From Amycolatopsis cihanbeyliensis (GTDB lineage: Bacteria > Actinomycetota > Actinomycetes > Mycobacteriales > Pseudonocardiaceae), in assembly GCF_006715045.1 (NCBI RefSeq), contig NZ_VFML01000001.1, positions 1,704,501 through 1,768,500 of the forward strand: a stretch of 64,000 nt of DNA, read 5' to 3'. The notes beneath the pieces are model-generated. The model did not search any database and was not told the DNA's origin. It saw only the letters and a program-made list of their open reading frames with translations. Made by a program: the position numbers and the translations under genes. This document shows positions 10,004 to 19,020 of the stretch, piece by piece; position 1 is the stretch's first letter; the number at the start of each line of letters is the position of its first letter.

Positions 10004-10882
10004 TCAGCCCTTGATACTTCCTGCGCTCAGGCCGGCAAGGATCTGTTTCTGGAACAGCAGGTAGACCGCGATCATCGGCAGGCTGGTCAGCACGAGCCCG
10101 GCCACCAGCAGGTTGAGCGGCATATCCGGGGCGATGCGCTGCAGCAGGACACTCAGCGTCTGGGTCGACGGGTCCTGCAACACCAGCAGCGGCCAGATGA
10201 AGTCCTTCCACGCGGTCACCACGGCAAAGATGGACACCACCGCGAGGATCGGCCGGGAGATAGGCAGCACGATCGTCCACATGGTACGAATCGGCCCCGC
10301 ACCGTCGATCGTCGCCGCCTCCAGCAGCTCGTCCGGGATCTGGTCGAAGAAGCGTTTCAGCACGAAGATGTTGAACGCGTTCGCGGCCGCGGGCAGCCAG
10401 ATCGCCGCGGGGGTGTTCAGCAGGTTCACCCCGACGATCGGCACCTCGGACACGGTGAGGTACGTGGGCACCAACAGCGCCGTGGCCGGCAGCATCAGCG
10501 TACTGAGCATCATGCCGAGCACGAGATTGCCGAACCTCGGCCGGAGTTTGGACAGCGCGTAGGCCGCGGGCACGTCCACCGCCAGCTGGATCGCCCACGC
10601 ACCGCCCGCCACGACCACGGTGTTCAGCAGGTACCTGCCGAGGTCGATCTCGCTCCAGGCCGTGGCGAAGGTCTCCGGGTGCCACTCGTTCGGGACCAGG
10701 GTCGGCGGTACCTGCGCCAGCTCGCCGGCGGACTTCATCGCACCGGTCACCGCCCAGTAGAACGGGAACAGGAACGCGAGCACGAAGGCGAGCAGGGTCA
10801 GCAGGAGCACCGTCCAGTAGACGGTCCGGCCGGCCCGGCTGCGCAGTTGCGTCGGTGAGACGATCGTCCGTGCCGCGGTCAT
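10004..10882 (-). CDS. carbohydrate ABC transporter permease, MalG/UgpE type
   Basis: A 292-residue inner-membrane permease of the CUT1 family with six predicted membrane helices. The EAA-loop, which docks the ATPase, reads as DELLEAATIDGAG (about 195-207). The C-terminus GLSAGSIKG is the typical end of this subfamily. The start overlaps the stop of the partner permease by 4 bp. No ATP-binding subunit is encoded in the locus, so it probably uses a shared MsiK-type ATPase encoded elsewhere, as known for actinomycete CUT1 importers. Confidence 0.93.
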   Translation of the reverse strand: MTAARTIVSPTQLRSRAGRTVYWTVLLLTLLAFVLAFLFPFYWAVTGAMKSAGELAQVPPTLVPNEWHPETFATAWSEIDLGRYLLNTVVVAGGAWAIQLAVDVPAAYALSKLRPRFGNLVLGMMLSTLMLPATALLVPTYLTVSEVPIVGVNLLNTPAAIWLPAAANAFNIFVLKRFFDQIPDELLEAATIDGAGPIRTMWTIVLPISRPILAVVSIFAVVTAWKDFIWPLLVLQDPSTQTLSVLLQRIAPDMPLNLLVAGLVLTSLPMIAVYLLFQKQILAGLSAGSIKG

Positions 10883-11823
10883 GGCTCCCTCCTCGTGGTC
10901 AGTCGCAGGTACGCGGCGGAGAACACCCCGAGCGCGACGAACAGCAGCAGGCTCATCGCACTGGCCGAGCCGAAGTCGTTGTAGACGAAGGCGTAGCGGT
11001 AGAGCAGCAGCAGGACCGTCACGGTCGAGTTGTCCGGACCACCGCCGGTCATCACGAACGGTTCGGTGAAGACCTGCATGGTCGCCACGATCTGCAACAG
11101 CAACAGGACGAGCAGGACGAACCTGGTCTGCGGGATGGTCACGTGCCGCAACCGCTTCCAGATCCCCGCGCCGTCCAGCTCGGCCGCCTCGTACAGCTCC
11201 CCGGGGATGGTCTGCAGCGCGGCCAGGTAGATCAGCGTGGTCGTGCCCATGTTCGCCCAGGTCGCCACCAGCACCAGGGACAGCATCGCCGTGTCGCTGG
11301 AGTCCAACCAGGACAGTGCGGGTAGGCCGAGCGTACCGAGCACCTCGTTGAAAAGGCCGGGGCCGGGATCGTAGAACCACCGCCACAGCAGCGCGGTGAC
11401 CACGGGCGGCAGCATCACCGGCAGGTACACGACCAGCCGGAAGAAGGTCCTGGCATGCCGTAGCTCGTTCAGCAGCACCGCGGTGAGGAAGGGGACCGCG
11501 AAGCCGAACAGCAGGGCGAAGCCGGTGAACAGCAGGGTGTTCCGCCAGGCGACGCCGAACAGCGGGTCGGAGAACAGCCGCTGAAAGTTCTCCAGTCCGA
11601 CCCACTCCGGTGCGTCCACGAAGTTGACCTGCTGGAAGCTCAGCAGCACGCCACGCACGATGGGGTACCAGGAGAACAGCGCGAAGCAGACCAGCGCGGC
11701 GCTGAGCAGGCCGTAGGCGGTGATCGTCCGTGGGAGCGCCCGGCGCGGGCCCCGGCGGCGCTTCCGGCCGGTATCCGGGGCCGCGCTCGGTTCAGCGGGC
11801 CTGGTCAAGAATCGTGTTGACAT
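10879..11823 (-). CDS. carbohydrate ABC transporter permease, MalF/UgpA type
   Basis: Partner permease, 314 residues from the ATG at 11823; an in-frame start at 11868 would add 15 residues but overlap the upstream gene by 77 bp. Neither start has a convincing Shine-Dalgarno, so the start is uncertain. After a basic N-terminus (RKRRRGPRR) come six membrane helices and an EAA-loop GELYEAAELDGAG. The motif FTEPFVMTGGGPDNST is characteristic of this subfamily. It sits between the binding-protein gene and the second permease, overlapping both, which indicates one transcription unit. Confidence 0.92.
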   Translation of the reverse strand: MSTRFLTRPAEPSAAPDTGRKRRRGPRRALPRTITAYGLLSAALVCFALFSWYPIVRGVLLSFQQVNFVDAPEWVGLENFQRLFSDPLFGVAWRNTLLFTGFALLFGFAVPFLTAVLLNELRHARTFFRLVVYLPVMLPPVVTALLWRWFYDPGPGLFNEVLGTLGLPALSWLDSSDTAMLSLVLVATWANMGTTTLIYLAALQTIPGELYEAAELDGAGIWKRLRHVTIPQTRFVLLVLLLLQIVATMQVFTEPFVMTGGGPDNSTVTVLLLLYRYAFVYNDFGSASAMSLLLFVALGVFSAAYLRLTTRREP

Positions 11824-13156
11824 CGGCTTCGGCATCGGCGAGGAGTTGGTCCAGGTCGGCGTGCTCATCGGTGAGGCAGGCCTGCACCACCGTGTCGAGC
11901 CGGGCGTAGATCTGCTGTGCCTGCGGAGGTTCCAGGTGTCCCTCGATCCGCTCCGAAGCCGACATGAAGGGCCGGTAGTTCTCGGCGGGGACGTTGGCGT
12001 GCTTCTCCTTGACCTTTTCCATCCGTTCCCTCACCTCGCCCCGCCAGATGTCCGGGGTGGGCGGGGTCGGCAGGCCGACCGGCTTGTCCGCCTCGGCGAA
12101 GCGCACGGCCTTCTCCTCGAAGCGATCCGGGTTCAGATACTTCCACTGGATCCACTTCAGCCCGGCCTCGATCGTCTCCGGGGAGGCCCTGGGGTTGAAC
12201 ATGTAGCCCTCACCGCCGATCAGGGTGCCCTTGCCCTCCGGGACGGGTGCCAGGCCGTAGTCCGCGTAGTCCCCGTTGAACTGCTTGACCAGGGTGGGGA
12301 TGTTGTCGGGTGCGGCCAGGTACATCCCGAGCTGGCCCGCGCCCATCATCCGCTGCACGTCCGCCGCCTCGAGCAGTTGCTTGCTGCCCATCGAACCGTC
12401 GGTCCAGCGCATGTCGTGCAGGTGGCGCAGGGCCGTGCGTCCGAGCTCGTTGTCGAAGCTCGCCTTCCAGGAACCGTTCTCCTCGCGGGCCAGCGAGCCG
12501 CCGAGTGAGTTCATCCAGGCACCGAAGTGCCATCCGCCCTGGTTGCTCTTGCTGAGTTCCGCGTAACCAACGATCTCGTCCCCGAGCCCGGAGATCTTCC
12601 GCGCGGCCTCACGCACGCCCGTCCAGGTGCGTGGCGGGTCGTCCGGGTCGAGCCCGGCCTGCTCGAACAACGGCCTGCTGTAGAGCAGACCCATCGAGTA
12701 GTTCGCCGTGGGCAGCCCGTACAGCCCGCCCTCGCCGTCCCGGAAGACGTCCAGCAACCGCGGCTGGAGCGCGTCCAGCCGCGGCAGGTCCTGGACGGCC
12801 TCGGTGATGTCGGCCGCCTGCCCGCGCGCGATGATCGTGGCCGGATCGGTGAAGTAGACGTAGAACACGTCCTCGAGCTGCCCGCCGGCCAGCTTCGCCG
12901 AGAACTGCTCGACCTCCATGAACCCTTCCTTGGGTCGCAGGTCGATGTCCGGATGGGCCTCCTCGAAGGCGGCCACGTCGGCGTCGAACAGCCGCCGCTC
13001 GAACGCCTGGGTCTGGGGCGGCTGCCCGTTCACGGTCACGATGAGCTTTCCGTCCGGGCCTCGGCTGTCCGTCGACCCGCCGCAGGCGGCCACCGTCAGG
13101 AACAGGCCGCCCACGAACAGGGCACCGAGTGCCCGGCGGGCATGGGGTTTCGCCAT
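11792..13156 (-). CDS. sugar ABC transporter substrate-binding lipoprotein
   Basis: A 454-residue extracellular solute-binding protein (family 1, CUT1). The N-terminus is a lipoprotein signal with lipobox VAACG near 21-25, so the mature protein is tethered to the membrane outer face. The body shows typical features of the fold (DVAAFEEAHPDIDL near 60, YGLPTANYSMGLLYSRPLF near 146, and a C-terminal helical region). It is the first gene of the importer operon and probably captures alpha-gluco-oligosaccharides released by the secreted glucanase. The ligand is inferred from neighbours only. Confidence 0.93.
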   Translation of the reverse strand: MAKPHARRALGALFVGGLFLTVAACGGSTDSRGPDGKLIVTVNGQPPQTQAFERRLFDADVAAFEEAHPDIDLRPKEGFMEVEQFSAKLAGGQLEDVFYVYFTDPATIIARGQAADITEAVQDLPRLDALQPRLLDVFRDGEGGLYGLPTANYSMGLLYSRPLFEQAGLDPDDPPRTWTGVREAARKISGLGDEIVGYAELSKSNQGGWHFGAWMNSLGGSLAREENGSWKASFDNELGRTALRHLHDMRWTDGSMGSKQLLEAADVQRMMGAGQLGMYLAAPDNIPTLVKQFNGDYADYGLAPVPEGKGTLIGGEGYMFNPRASPETIEAGLKWIQWKYLNPDRFEEKAVRFAEADKPVGLPTPPTPDIWRGEVRERMEKVKEKHANVPAENYRPFMSASERIEGHLEPPQAQQIYARLDTVVQACLTDEHADLDQLLADAEADVNTILDQAR

Positions 13157-13368
13157 CGGTCACCTCTTTCGCCAGCACATGGCGTGCGTCGCTGTGATGG
13201 CAGTCACCCTAAAGTGTCATACAGATTCACGCAATGTTTGAACGTAAAATTGCAAGAAATAGACAACAGTCGGACAGGGCGGCCACGCCGGGTCGCACAC
13301 GGACGCGGTTCGCCGTGTTACGGCTGGTAGCATCCGCCGCGAACAGCCGGGGAGGGAGGACCCGCGCC
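13157..13368. promoter_or_regulatory. divergent intergenic region: promoter of the sugar operon (minus) and of the PBP gene (plus)
   Basis: A 212-bp gap between divergent genes. The part near 13200-13265 is distinctly AT-richer than its surroundings, as expected for a promoter. On the minus strand it holds two TTGC(A/G) direct repeats about 18 bp apart (around 13227-13251). The stretch just upstream of the LacI start (4974-5000) has a similar spacing of TTGC boxes, which could mark a shared LacI operator. On the plus strand GGAGGGAGGA (13351-13360) is the PBP Shine-Dalgarno. The operator assignment is weak. Confidence 0.35.
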
Positions 13369-15204
13369 ATGAAGGCCGCCACAGCCCTGCTCGCGCTGTT
13401 GACCGGCGCCACGTTGCTCACCGCCTGCTCCGACGCGGAGGAGGAGGCCGCCGGGCGAGCGCTGGAGACCTTCCTTTCCGCCTGGCGCGAGGGCACGGTC
13501 CCCGGCCGTGAGGCCGAGCACCGGGAGCTGACCTCGGCCCTCGGTACGCGCACGCCCGAGCTGGAGGCCGGTGAGGTCACCGTTGCGGACGACACGGCGA
13601 ACGCACAGGTCACGGTCGCCTGGAACCTCGCGAAGGGCGTGCGGTGGGAGTACCGGTCCACGGTCGGCCTGCGCCGCACGGCCGAAACCTGGCGGGTGGA
13701 GTGGTCGCCCGCCATCGTGCAGCCCGACCTGACCGCGGGTGACCGGCTGGTCCTGAGCCGGGGTGAGAGCACCCGCGCCCCCATCCTGGACGGCGCCGGG
13801 GAGCCGATCACCGAATCCCGGCCGGTGGTCGTGGTCGGTGTGCAGCCGAGCAAGGTCACCTCGGCCGAGCAGTTGGCCCGCGACCTCGGCGCGGCACTGG
13901 AGGCCGACGGGGTGGACACCGGGGATCTGCCCGCCAGGATCGGCAAGGCCGTCCCCGAGGCGTTCGTCCCGGTCGTCACCCTCCGCATGGAGCGCTACCT
14001 CGAGGTCAAGCCGGCCATCCACCACCTGCCTGGCACGGTGTTCCGGGAAGAGGACCGCGTGCTGGCCCCGACACGGGACTTCGCCCGCGCCGCGCTCGGC
14101 ACCGTCGACCCGGTCACCAGGGAGGACATCGAGGCGGCCCCCGGCACGTTCGTCGCGGGTGACGAGAAGGGACACGGCGGCCTGCAGGAACACTATGACG
14201 AGCGGCTGCGTGGCGTACGCGAGCTGACCGTGACCCTGGAGAGCTCGGGCACGGAGCTGTTCCGCGCACGTCCCCGGCCCGGCGCGCCCGTGCGCACCAC
14301 ACTCGACCGCGCGGTGCAGAACGCGGCCGACGCGGCCGTCGCGGACAGTACGAAAAAGGCGGCGATCGTCGCCGTCCGGATCTCCGACGGATCCGTGCTC
14401 GCGATCGCCAACTCCCCGAGCGCGGGCGCGCAGAACCTCGCGTTGAACGCGCGGGTGCCACCCGGCTCGACATTCAAGATCGTCAGTGCGCTGAACCTGC
14501 TGGAATCGGGTGCGGTCGGGCTCGACTCCGCGGTCCCCTGCCCGGCGACCGCGAGCATCGAGGGCAGGGTGTTCAAGAACGCGTGGAACGGCGGCATCCC
14601 GAACGCGACATTCCGGGAGGCCGTCGCCGAGTCGTGCAACACGGCCTTCGCCTTACTCGCGCCGAAACTCGGCCCGGAGGGGCTGGCCGGCACCGCCACC
14701 ACGCTCGGTATCGGCGAGCAGTGGGACCTCGGTGTGCCGGTCTACACCGGTTCGGTGGCCACGCACGGCGACGCGGTGCAACAGGCCTCCGCGGCCTTCG
14801 GCCAGGGCAGGACCGTGGTCAGCCCGATGTCGATAGCCGCGGCCACCGCGGGGGTGGCCGGCGGGCGGTGGCAGCAGCCCAGCCTGATCACCGACCCGTC
14901 CCCCGACGAGCCCGCACCGGACGGCCCGGATCTGAACGGCGAGGCCGTCGCGAAGCTGCGGACGGCACTGCGCGAGGTGATCACCGACGGATCGGGCAGG
15001 GCGTTGCGTTCGGTGCCCGGCGAACCGGTGTACGGCAAGACCGGAACGGCCGAGTACGGCACCGAGACGCCGCCCCGCAGCCACAGCTGGTTCGCCGGTT
15101 GGCAGGGCGACCTGGCGTTCGCGACACTGGTCACGGACGGCGGCAACGACGTCAGCCTCGCGTTGGCCGCGAGCAAGCGATTCCTGGAGGGCGTGCCGAG
15201 GTAG
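13369..15204 (+). CDS. class B penicillin-binding protein lipoprotein, MecA/PBP2a-like architecture
   Basis: A 611-residue cell-wall transpeptidase. The ATG at 13369 has a strong Shine-Dalgarno. The N-terminus is a lipoprotein signal with lipobox LLTACS (cysteine near residue 20). Then come an NTF2-like MecA_N-type domain (about 24-130), a PBP dimerisation domain (about 145-300) and the transpeptidase domain (about 300-611). The three active-site motifs are intact: PGSTFK (SxxK) near 365, SCN (SxN) near 424 and KTGT near 560. It crosslinks peptidoglycan outside the membrane. Proximity to antibiotic clusters raises the possibility of a low-affinity, self-protecting PBP, but this type is also common as a housekeeping gene in actinomycetes. 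Confidence 0.92.
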   Translation: MKAATALLALLTGATLLTACSDAEEEAAGRALETFLSAWREGTVPGREAEHRELTSALGTRTPELEAGEVTVADDTANAQVTVAWNLAKGVRWEYRSTVGLRRTAETWRVEWSPAIVQPDLTAGDRLVLSRGESTRAPILDGAGEPITESRPVVVVGVQPSKVTSAEQLARDLGAALEADGVDTGDLPARIGKAVPEAFVPVVTLRMERYLEVKPAIHHLPGTVFREEDRVLAPTRDFARAALGTVDPVTREDIEAAPGTFVAGDEKGHGGLQEHYDERLRGVRELTVTLESSGTELFRARPRPGAPVRTTLDRAVQNAADAAVADSTKKAAIVAVRISDGSVLAIANSPSAGAQNLALNARVPPGSTFKIVSALNLLESGAVGLDSAVPCPATASIEGRVFKNAWNGGIPNATFREAVAESCNTAFALLAPKLGPEGLAGTATTLGIGEQWDLGVPVYTGSVATHGDAVQQASAAFGQGRTVVSPMSIAAATAGVAGGRWQQPSLITDPSPDEPAPDGPDLNGEAVAKLRTALREVITDGSGRALRSVPGEPVYGKTGTAEYGTETPPRSHSWFAGWQGDLAFATLVTDGGNDVSLALAASKRFLEGVPR

Positions 15205-15671
15205 CGTCGCCACCGCGGTGGGCCCGTAGTCGCTGGGTCGTTCTGAACAGCGCGACGTCCTCGGTGCCATCTCGACCACCGGCGCCGGGGACGGACGGGG
15301 CGGGAATCGGCGCGGCGCCGTCCGAGGCCGTGCATCAGGTGGCAGGCGAACTCGAAGCGCCGGCGGGCACCGCGTTGCGGACCATACGGCTCGCGGTGGA
15401 CGGACTGGCGGCTCGCCTGCCGACCCTGCTGCCCGCGGTGGTGAACGCGCCCGCGGCGGCCTCCCGGGAGCTGTTCCGTGGCTTGCGGGTCGACGCCCTC
15501 CACACCGAAGAGCCGTTCGACGAGCACGGGTCCCCGGGTGGGCGGCTACCGGCCACGGCCGGCCGTGGCGCCCGGCGCGGTCCCCACCCCGCGGGGCAGC
15601 GCTTGCTCAGTGTCGTCACCGGCGTGGGGTCCGCATTCCACACCCGCCCTCCGGCCACCGGCCCTGGACAG
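15205..15671. other. 467-bp gap, no supported gene
   Basis: This lies between the converging ends of the PBP gene and the PPOX gene. All frames give only biased GC-rich translations with no recognisable motif, Shine-Dalgarno or family similarity. I found no convincing terminator stem. It could be decayed coding sequence or plain spacer. Confidence 0.5.
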
Positions 15672-16076
15672 CTAGCCGGCATGCCGCCCGGTTCGGGGCG
15701 CCGCGGTGGTGACACTGCGCGCGGACCGGGCCGGACCAAGTCCCCAACTGATGATCCGCTCCGGATGGATGCGAATCACCGCGTGCGGTTCCTCGACGGC
15801 TTCGGCGCGGCCGCGGATCTCGACACCCCGCGGCCGCCACGGGTCCACACTCGCCAGGTCGTCGACGACGATGGCGGCTCGCCCGGTGCGGGCCACGTCC
15901 CGGAACTTCTTGGTCGCCGGCAGGTCGATCCCGCCGACCTCGAGGACACCGCGGTCGTCGTCGACATTCCAGCCGACCGGGGCGACGTGCGGCGAGCCGT
16001 CCGGACCGACGGTGGCGATCCGGCCGAGCCGTTGACCGCGCAGGTAGGTGAGCTCCTCGCTGGTGAAGACGGACAT
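15672..16076 (-). CDS. PPOX-class (pyridoxamine-phosphate-oxidase-fold) F420/FMN-dependent protein
   Basis: A 134-residue split beta-barrel protein starting at the ATG at 16076, with GGAGGG just upstream. The N-terminal signature (YLRGQRLGRIATVGPDGSPH, about 10-29) and following APVGWNVDD strand are typical of small PPOX proteins that bind F420 or FMN and reduce or bind small molecules. The C-terminus (WGLGP near 116) also fits. It is divergently transcribed from a TetR gene across a palindromic operator, so it is probably a TetR target. The substrate is unknown. Confidence 0.8.
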   Translation of the reverse strand: MSVFTSEELTYLRGQRLGRIATVGPDGSPHVAPVGWNVDDDRGVLEVGGIDLPATKKFRDVARTGRAAIVVDDLASVDPWRPRGVEIRGRAEAVEEPHAVIRIHPERIISWGLGPARSARSVTTAAPRTGRHAG

Positions 16077-16113
16077 GATCCCTCCAGATCGGATCGCGCT
16101 GAGACTGGCGAAC

Positions 16114-16145
16114 AACTACACATGGCGTGTAGTTTTAAACTACAC
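16114..16145. promoter_or_regulatory. TetR-type operator: three overlapping half-sites forming two palindromes
   Basis: AACTACAC (16114-16121), GTGTAGTT (16127-16134) and AACTACAC (16138-16145) are alternating inverted half-sites. The first pair makes a 21-bp palindrome with a 5-bp centre, and the second pair a 19-bp palindrome with a 3-bp centre (TTA). It lies in the 109-bp gap between the divergent PPOX and TetR genes, the expected place for an autoregulatory TetR operator. Confidence 0.8.
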
Positions 16146-16185
16146 ACATTGAGAACTTTTAGGCAAGCCGGTTCAGGGGGTGGCG

Positions 16186-16806
16186 ATGGCGAGGACGATT
16201 GACGATCCGCGTAACGCGCGCAGTAGGCGCACCCGGGACGCGCTGCTCGCGGCCACGCGAGCGATCCTGGAAACCGAGGGTTTCGAGGCACTGACCATGA
16301 CCGCCGTGGCCGAGCGGGCCGGGATCACCCGGCGCGCCGTCTACCTGCACTTCAACTCGCGGACCGAGCTGGTCAGCGCCCTGTTCGACTACCTGGCCGA
16401 GCGCGAGGGGCTGGCGGAGTCGACCGACCCGATCCGCGCGGCCCCCGACGCGGTGACCGCGCTGCGGGCCTGGGTCCGGCACCTCGCGACCTACCACCCA
16501 CGGCTGCTGGCCGTGGATCGCGCGATCGAACGAGTCCGGCACACCGACGCGGACGCGGCCCGGCACCGGGAAGCCGTCACCGAGGCGCAGCTGGCCAACT
16601 GCCGGTGGCTCGCCGAACGGCTGGCGGCCGAGAACAGGCTCGCCCCGCACTGGACGGTGCGCAGTGCGACGGACATGTTGTGGGGGCTCATCTCCACCGA
16701 CCTGTTCGAGCGCATGCTGACCGGCCGCGGGTGGTCACAGCGCCGCCTGGAGAAGCACCTGCAGGCGCTGTACCTGAGCACCTTCGTGCAGGACCCGCCG
16801 CCGTGA
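16186..16806 (+). CDS. TetR/AcrR-family transcriptional regulator
   Basis: A 206-residue repressor. The ATG at 16186 follows CAGGGGG; a GTG two codons earlier is possible. The N-terminal DNA-binding domain is clear: RDALLAATRAILETEGFEAL followed by the HTH (MTAVAERAGITRRAVYLHFN, about 38-57). The C-terminal ligand domain is not assignable. It is divergent from the PPOX gene over the palindromic operator and upstream of an FAD dehydrogenase gene, so it likely represses one or both in response to a small molecule. Confidence 0.92.
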   Translation: MARTIDDPRNARSRRTRDALLAATRAILETEGFEALTMTAVAERAGITRRAVYLHFNSRTELVSALFDYLAEREGLAESTDPIRAAPDAVTALRAWVRHLATYHPRLLAVDRAIERVRHTDADAARHREAVTEAQLANCRWLAERLAAENRLAPHWTVRSATDMLWGLISTDLFERMLTGRGWSQRRLEKHLQALYLSTFVQDPPP

Positions 16807-16894
16807 CCCAGCCCGGCGCGCGCTGTCGAGTAGGCTTCCTCAGGACCGGAACGGGCACGAGAGCGTACAGCGTACCCATCGTGTGGGAGGAACA

Positions 16895-18556
16895 GTGGCC
16901 GAGGACGCCGACGTCATCGTGGTGGGAGCCGGGCTTGCCGGGCTGGTCACGGCCTACGAACTCACCAGGGCGGGCCGCAGGGTGCTCGTGGTCGATCAGG
17001 AGAACGAGGCCAACCTCGGCGCGCAGGCGTTCTGGTCGCTCGGTGGGTTGTTCCTGGTCAACAGCCCCGAGCAGCGCCGGATGGGCGTCACCGACTCGGC
17101 CGACCTCGCCCTTGCCGACTGGTTCGCCTCGGCCGGCTTCGATCGGGAGCGCGAGGATCACTGGCCCCGGCAGTGGGCGCAGGCCTATGTGCACTTCGCC
17201 GCCGGGGAGAAACGTCGCTACCTGCACGACCTCGGGTTACGCCTGACACCGACCGTGGGCTGGGCCGAGCGGGGTGCGGGGACGGCGACCGGGCACGGCA
17301 ACTCCGTCCCGCGTTTCCACCTCACCTGGGGAACCGGCCCCGAGGTCGTGCGGGTGTTCCGCGAGCCGGTGCTGCGCGCCGCCGAACGTGGCCTTGTCGA
17401 CTTCCGGTACCGGCACCGGGTGGATGAGCTGATCGTCGAGCAGGGCACCGTGGTGGGCGTACGCGGCACGGTGCTCGTGCCCTCCGCGCAGCCGCGGGGC
17501 GTGGCCTCCGCGCGGGAGGCCGCCGGCGAGTTCGAGTTGCGGGCGCAGGCGGTGGTGGTGACCACCGGCGGTATCGGCGGCAACCGCGAGCTGGTCCGGA
17601 AGAACTGGCCGACCGATCGCCTCGGTCCGGTACCGGAGTCGATGATCACCGGGGTACCCGCCCACGTGGACGGCCGGATGCTGGAGATCGCCCAGTCCGC
17701 GGGCGCCTCGATCGTGAACTCCGACCGCATGTGGCATTACACCGAGGGGATCAAGAACTGGGACCCGGTCTGGCCCGACCACGCCATCCGGATCATCCCC
17801 GGCCCCTCCTCGCTCTGGCTGGACGCGACCGGGCGACGCCTGCCGGCCCCGCTGTTCCCCGGCCACGACACCCTCGCCACGATGCGGCACATCCTGCACA
17901 CCGGTTACGACTACACCTGGTTCGTCCTCACCCGCACGATCGTGGAGAAGGAGTTCGCGCTGTCCGGGTCCGAACAGAACCCCGACCTCACCGGCAAGGA
18001 CCTGAGACTCGTGCTGTCCAGGGTGAAGAAGGGCGCGCCCGCGCCGATCCAGGCCTTCCTCGACCACGGTGCCGACTTCGTCGTGCGCTCGAGCCTGAGG
18101 GAGCTCGTCGAGGGCATGAACGCGATCGCCCCCGGCCCCGCGCTGGAGCACGACCAGGTGGAGCGGGAGATCCTGGCGCGGGACCGGGAGACCGGCAACA
18201 CCTACTCGAAGGACCTGCAACTGATGGCGGTCAACAACGCCCGTGCCTACTGGCCGGACCGGGTGACCAGGGTCGCCAAACCGCACCGGCTGCTGGATCC
18301 GGCGCACGGACCGCTGATCGCCGTCCGCCTGCACCTGCTCACCCGCAAGACACTCGGCGGGCTGGAGACCGACCTCGACTCGGGGGTTGTCCACCCCGAC
18401 GGCACGGCGTTCCCCGGCCTCTACGCGGCCGGTGAGGTCGCCGGGTTTGGCGGGGGCGGCGTGCATGGCTACAACGCGCTGGAGGGGACCTTCCTCGGCG
18501 GCTGCATCTTCTCCGGCCGCGCGGCGGGTCGCGCCCTCGCCCGGCGCCTGGCTTAG
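16895..18556 (+). CDS. FAD-binding dehydrogenase (fumarate-reductase/3-ketosteroid-dehydrogenase superfamily)
   Basis: A 553-residue flavoenzyme from a GTG with GGGAGG four bases upstream. The N-terminal dinucleotide fold is DVIVVGAGLAGLVTAYEL (about 6-23). It continues with a glycine-rich AQAFWSLGGLFLVN segment, a TTGGIGGN motif in mid-protein, and the C-terminal FAD-closing motif GLYAAGEVAGFGGGGVHGYN followed by LEGTFLGGCIFSGR. These mark the FAD_binding_2 family, which oxidises alkane or steroid-like C-C bonds. The precise substrate is unknown. A DoxX gene follows after 20 bp in the same direction. Confidence 0.87.
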   Translation: MAEDADVIVVGAGLAGLVTAYELTRAGRRVLVVDQENEANLGAQAFWSLGGLFLVNSPEQRRMGVTDSADLALADWFASAGFDREREDHWPRQWAQAYVHFAAGEKRRYLHDLGLRLTPTVGWAERGAGTATGHGNSVPRFHLTWGTGPEVVRVFREPVLRAAERGLVDFRYRHRVDELIVEQGTVVGVRGTVLVPSAQPRGVASAREAAGEFELRAQAVVVTTGGIGGNRELVRKNWPTDRLGPVPESMITGVPAHVDGRMLEIAQSAGASIVNSDRMWHYTEGIKNWDPVWPDHAIRIIPGPSSLWLDATGRRLPAPLFPGHDTLATMRHILHTGYDYTWFVLTRTIVEKEFALSGSEQNPDLTGKDLRLVLSRVKKGAPAPIQAFLDHGADFVVRSSLRELVEGMNAIAPGPALEHDQVEREILARDRETGNTYSKDLQLMAVNNARAYWPDRVTRVAKPHRLLDPAHGPLIAVRLHLLTRKTLGGLETDLDSGVVHPDGTAFPGLYAAGEVAGFGGGGVHGYNALEGTFLGGCIFSGRAAGRALARRLA

Positions 18557-18576
18557 GAGCTGCTGAAGGGGTCACC

Positions 18577-18969
18577 ATGTCCGATCGCCCGAACCTCGCC
18601 CGCAACCTCACCGTGACCGGCGTCGTGCTGTGGGTCCTGCAGGTGGTGCTGGCGGCCGAGTTCCTCTACAGCGGGTACCTGCTGTTCTCCGGTGGCGACA
18701 CCGTGGACACCTTCGAGCAGCTCGGGCTGGGCCAGTGGTTGCGCTACCTGACCGGGGTGCTGGAGGTGGCCGGGGCGATCGGACTGCTCATCCCCCGGCT
18801 GGCCGGCCTGGCCGCGCTCGGACTGGCCGGGGTGATGGTGGGCGCCACCGCCACGGAGATCTTCGTACTGGAGGACGGCAGCCCGGTGCTGCCGTTGATC
18901 CTGCTCCTCGTCTGCGCCGGCGTGGCCTGGTTCCGCCGGGCGAGCACGCTGGCCCTGCTCGGGCGCTGA
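18577..18969 (+). CDS. DoxX-family membrane protein
   Basis: A 130-residue integral membrane protein with four hydrophobic segments (about 13-38, 55-73, 78-100 and 103-120), matching the DoxX/SURF4-like size and topology. Residues AEFLYSGYLLF in helix 1 and VLEVAGAIGLLIPRLAGLAA in helices 2-3 are characteristic. It has a GAAGGGG Shine-Dalgarno. It may work with the upstream flavoenzyme, since DoxX proteins are often linked to redox enzymes, but the role is not established. Confidence 0.8.
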   Translation: MSDRPNLARNLTVTGVVLWVLQVVLAAEFLYSGYLLFSGGDTVDTFEQLGLGQWLRYLTGVLEVAGAIGLLIPRLAGLAALGLAGVMVGATATEIFVLEDGSPVLPLILLLVCAGVAWFRRASTLALLGR

Positions 18970-19020
18970 GCTACGGCGCGCCCGTGCACGTCGAACACCA
19001 CCCGGTCACCTCGCATCGCC

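Noticed and set aside
14583..16202. Plus-strand frame running from inside the PBP gene across the following gap and the PPOX gene
   Set aside because: It overlaps two recognisable genes and shows no motif in the 467-bp gap, so it is not evidence for a gene there.
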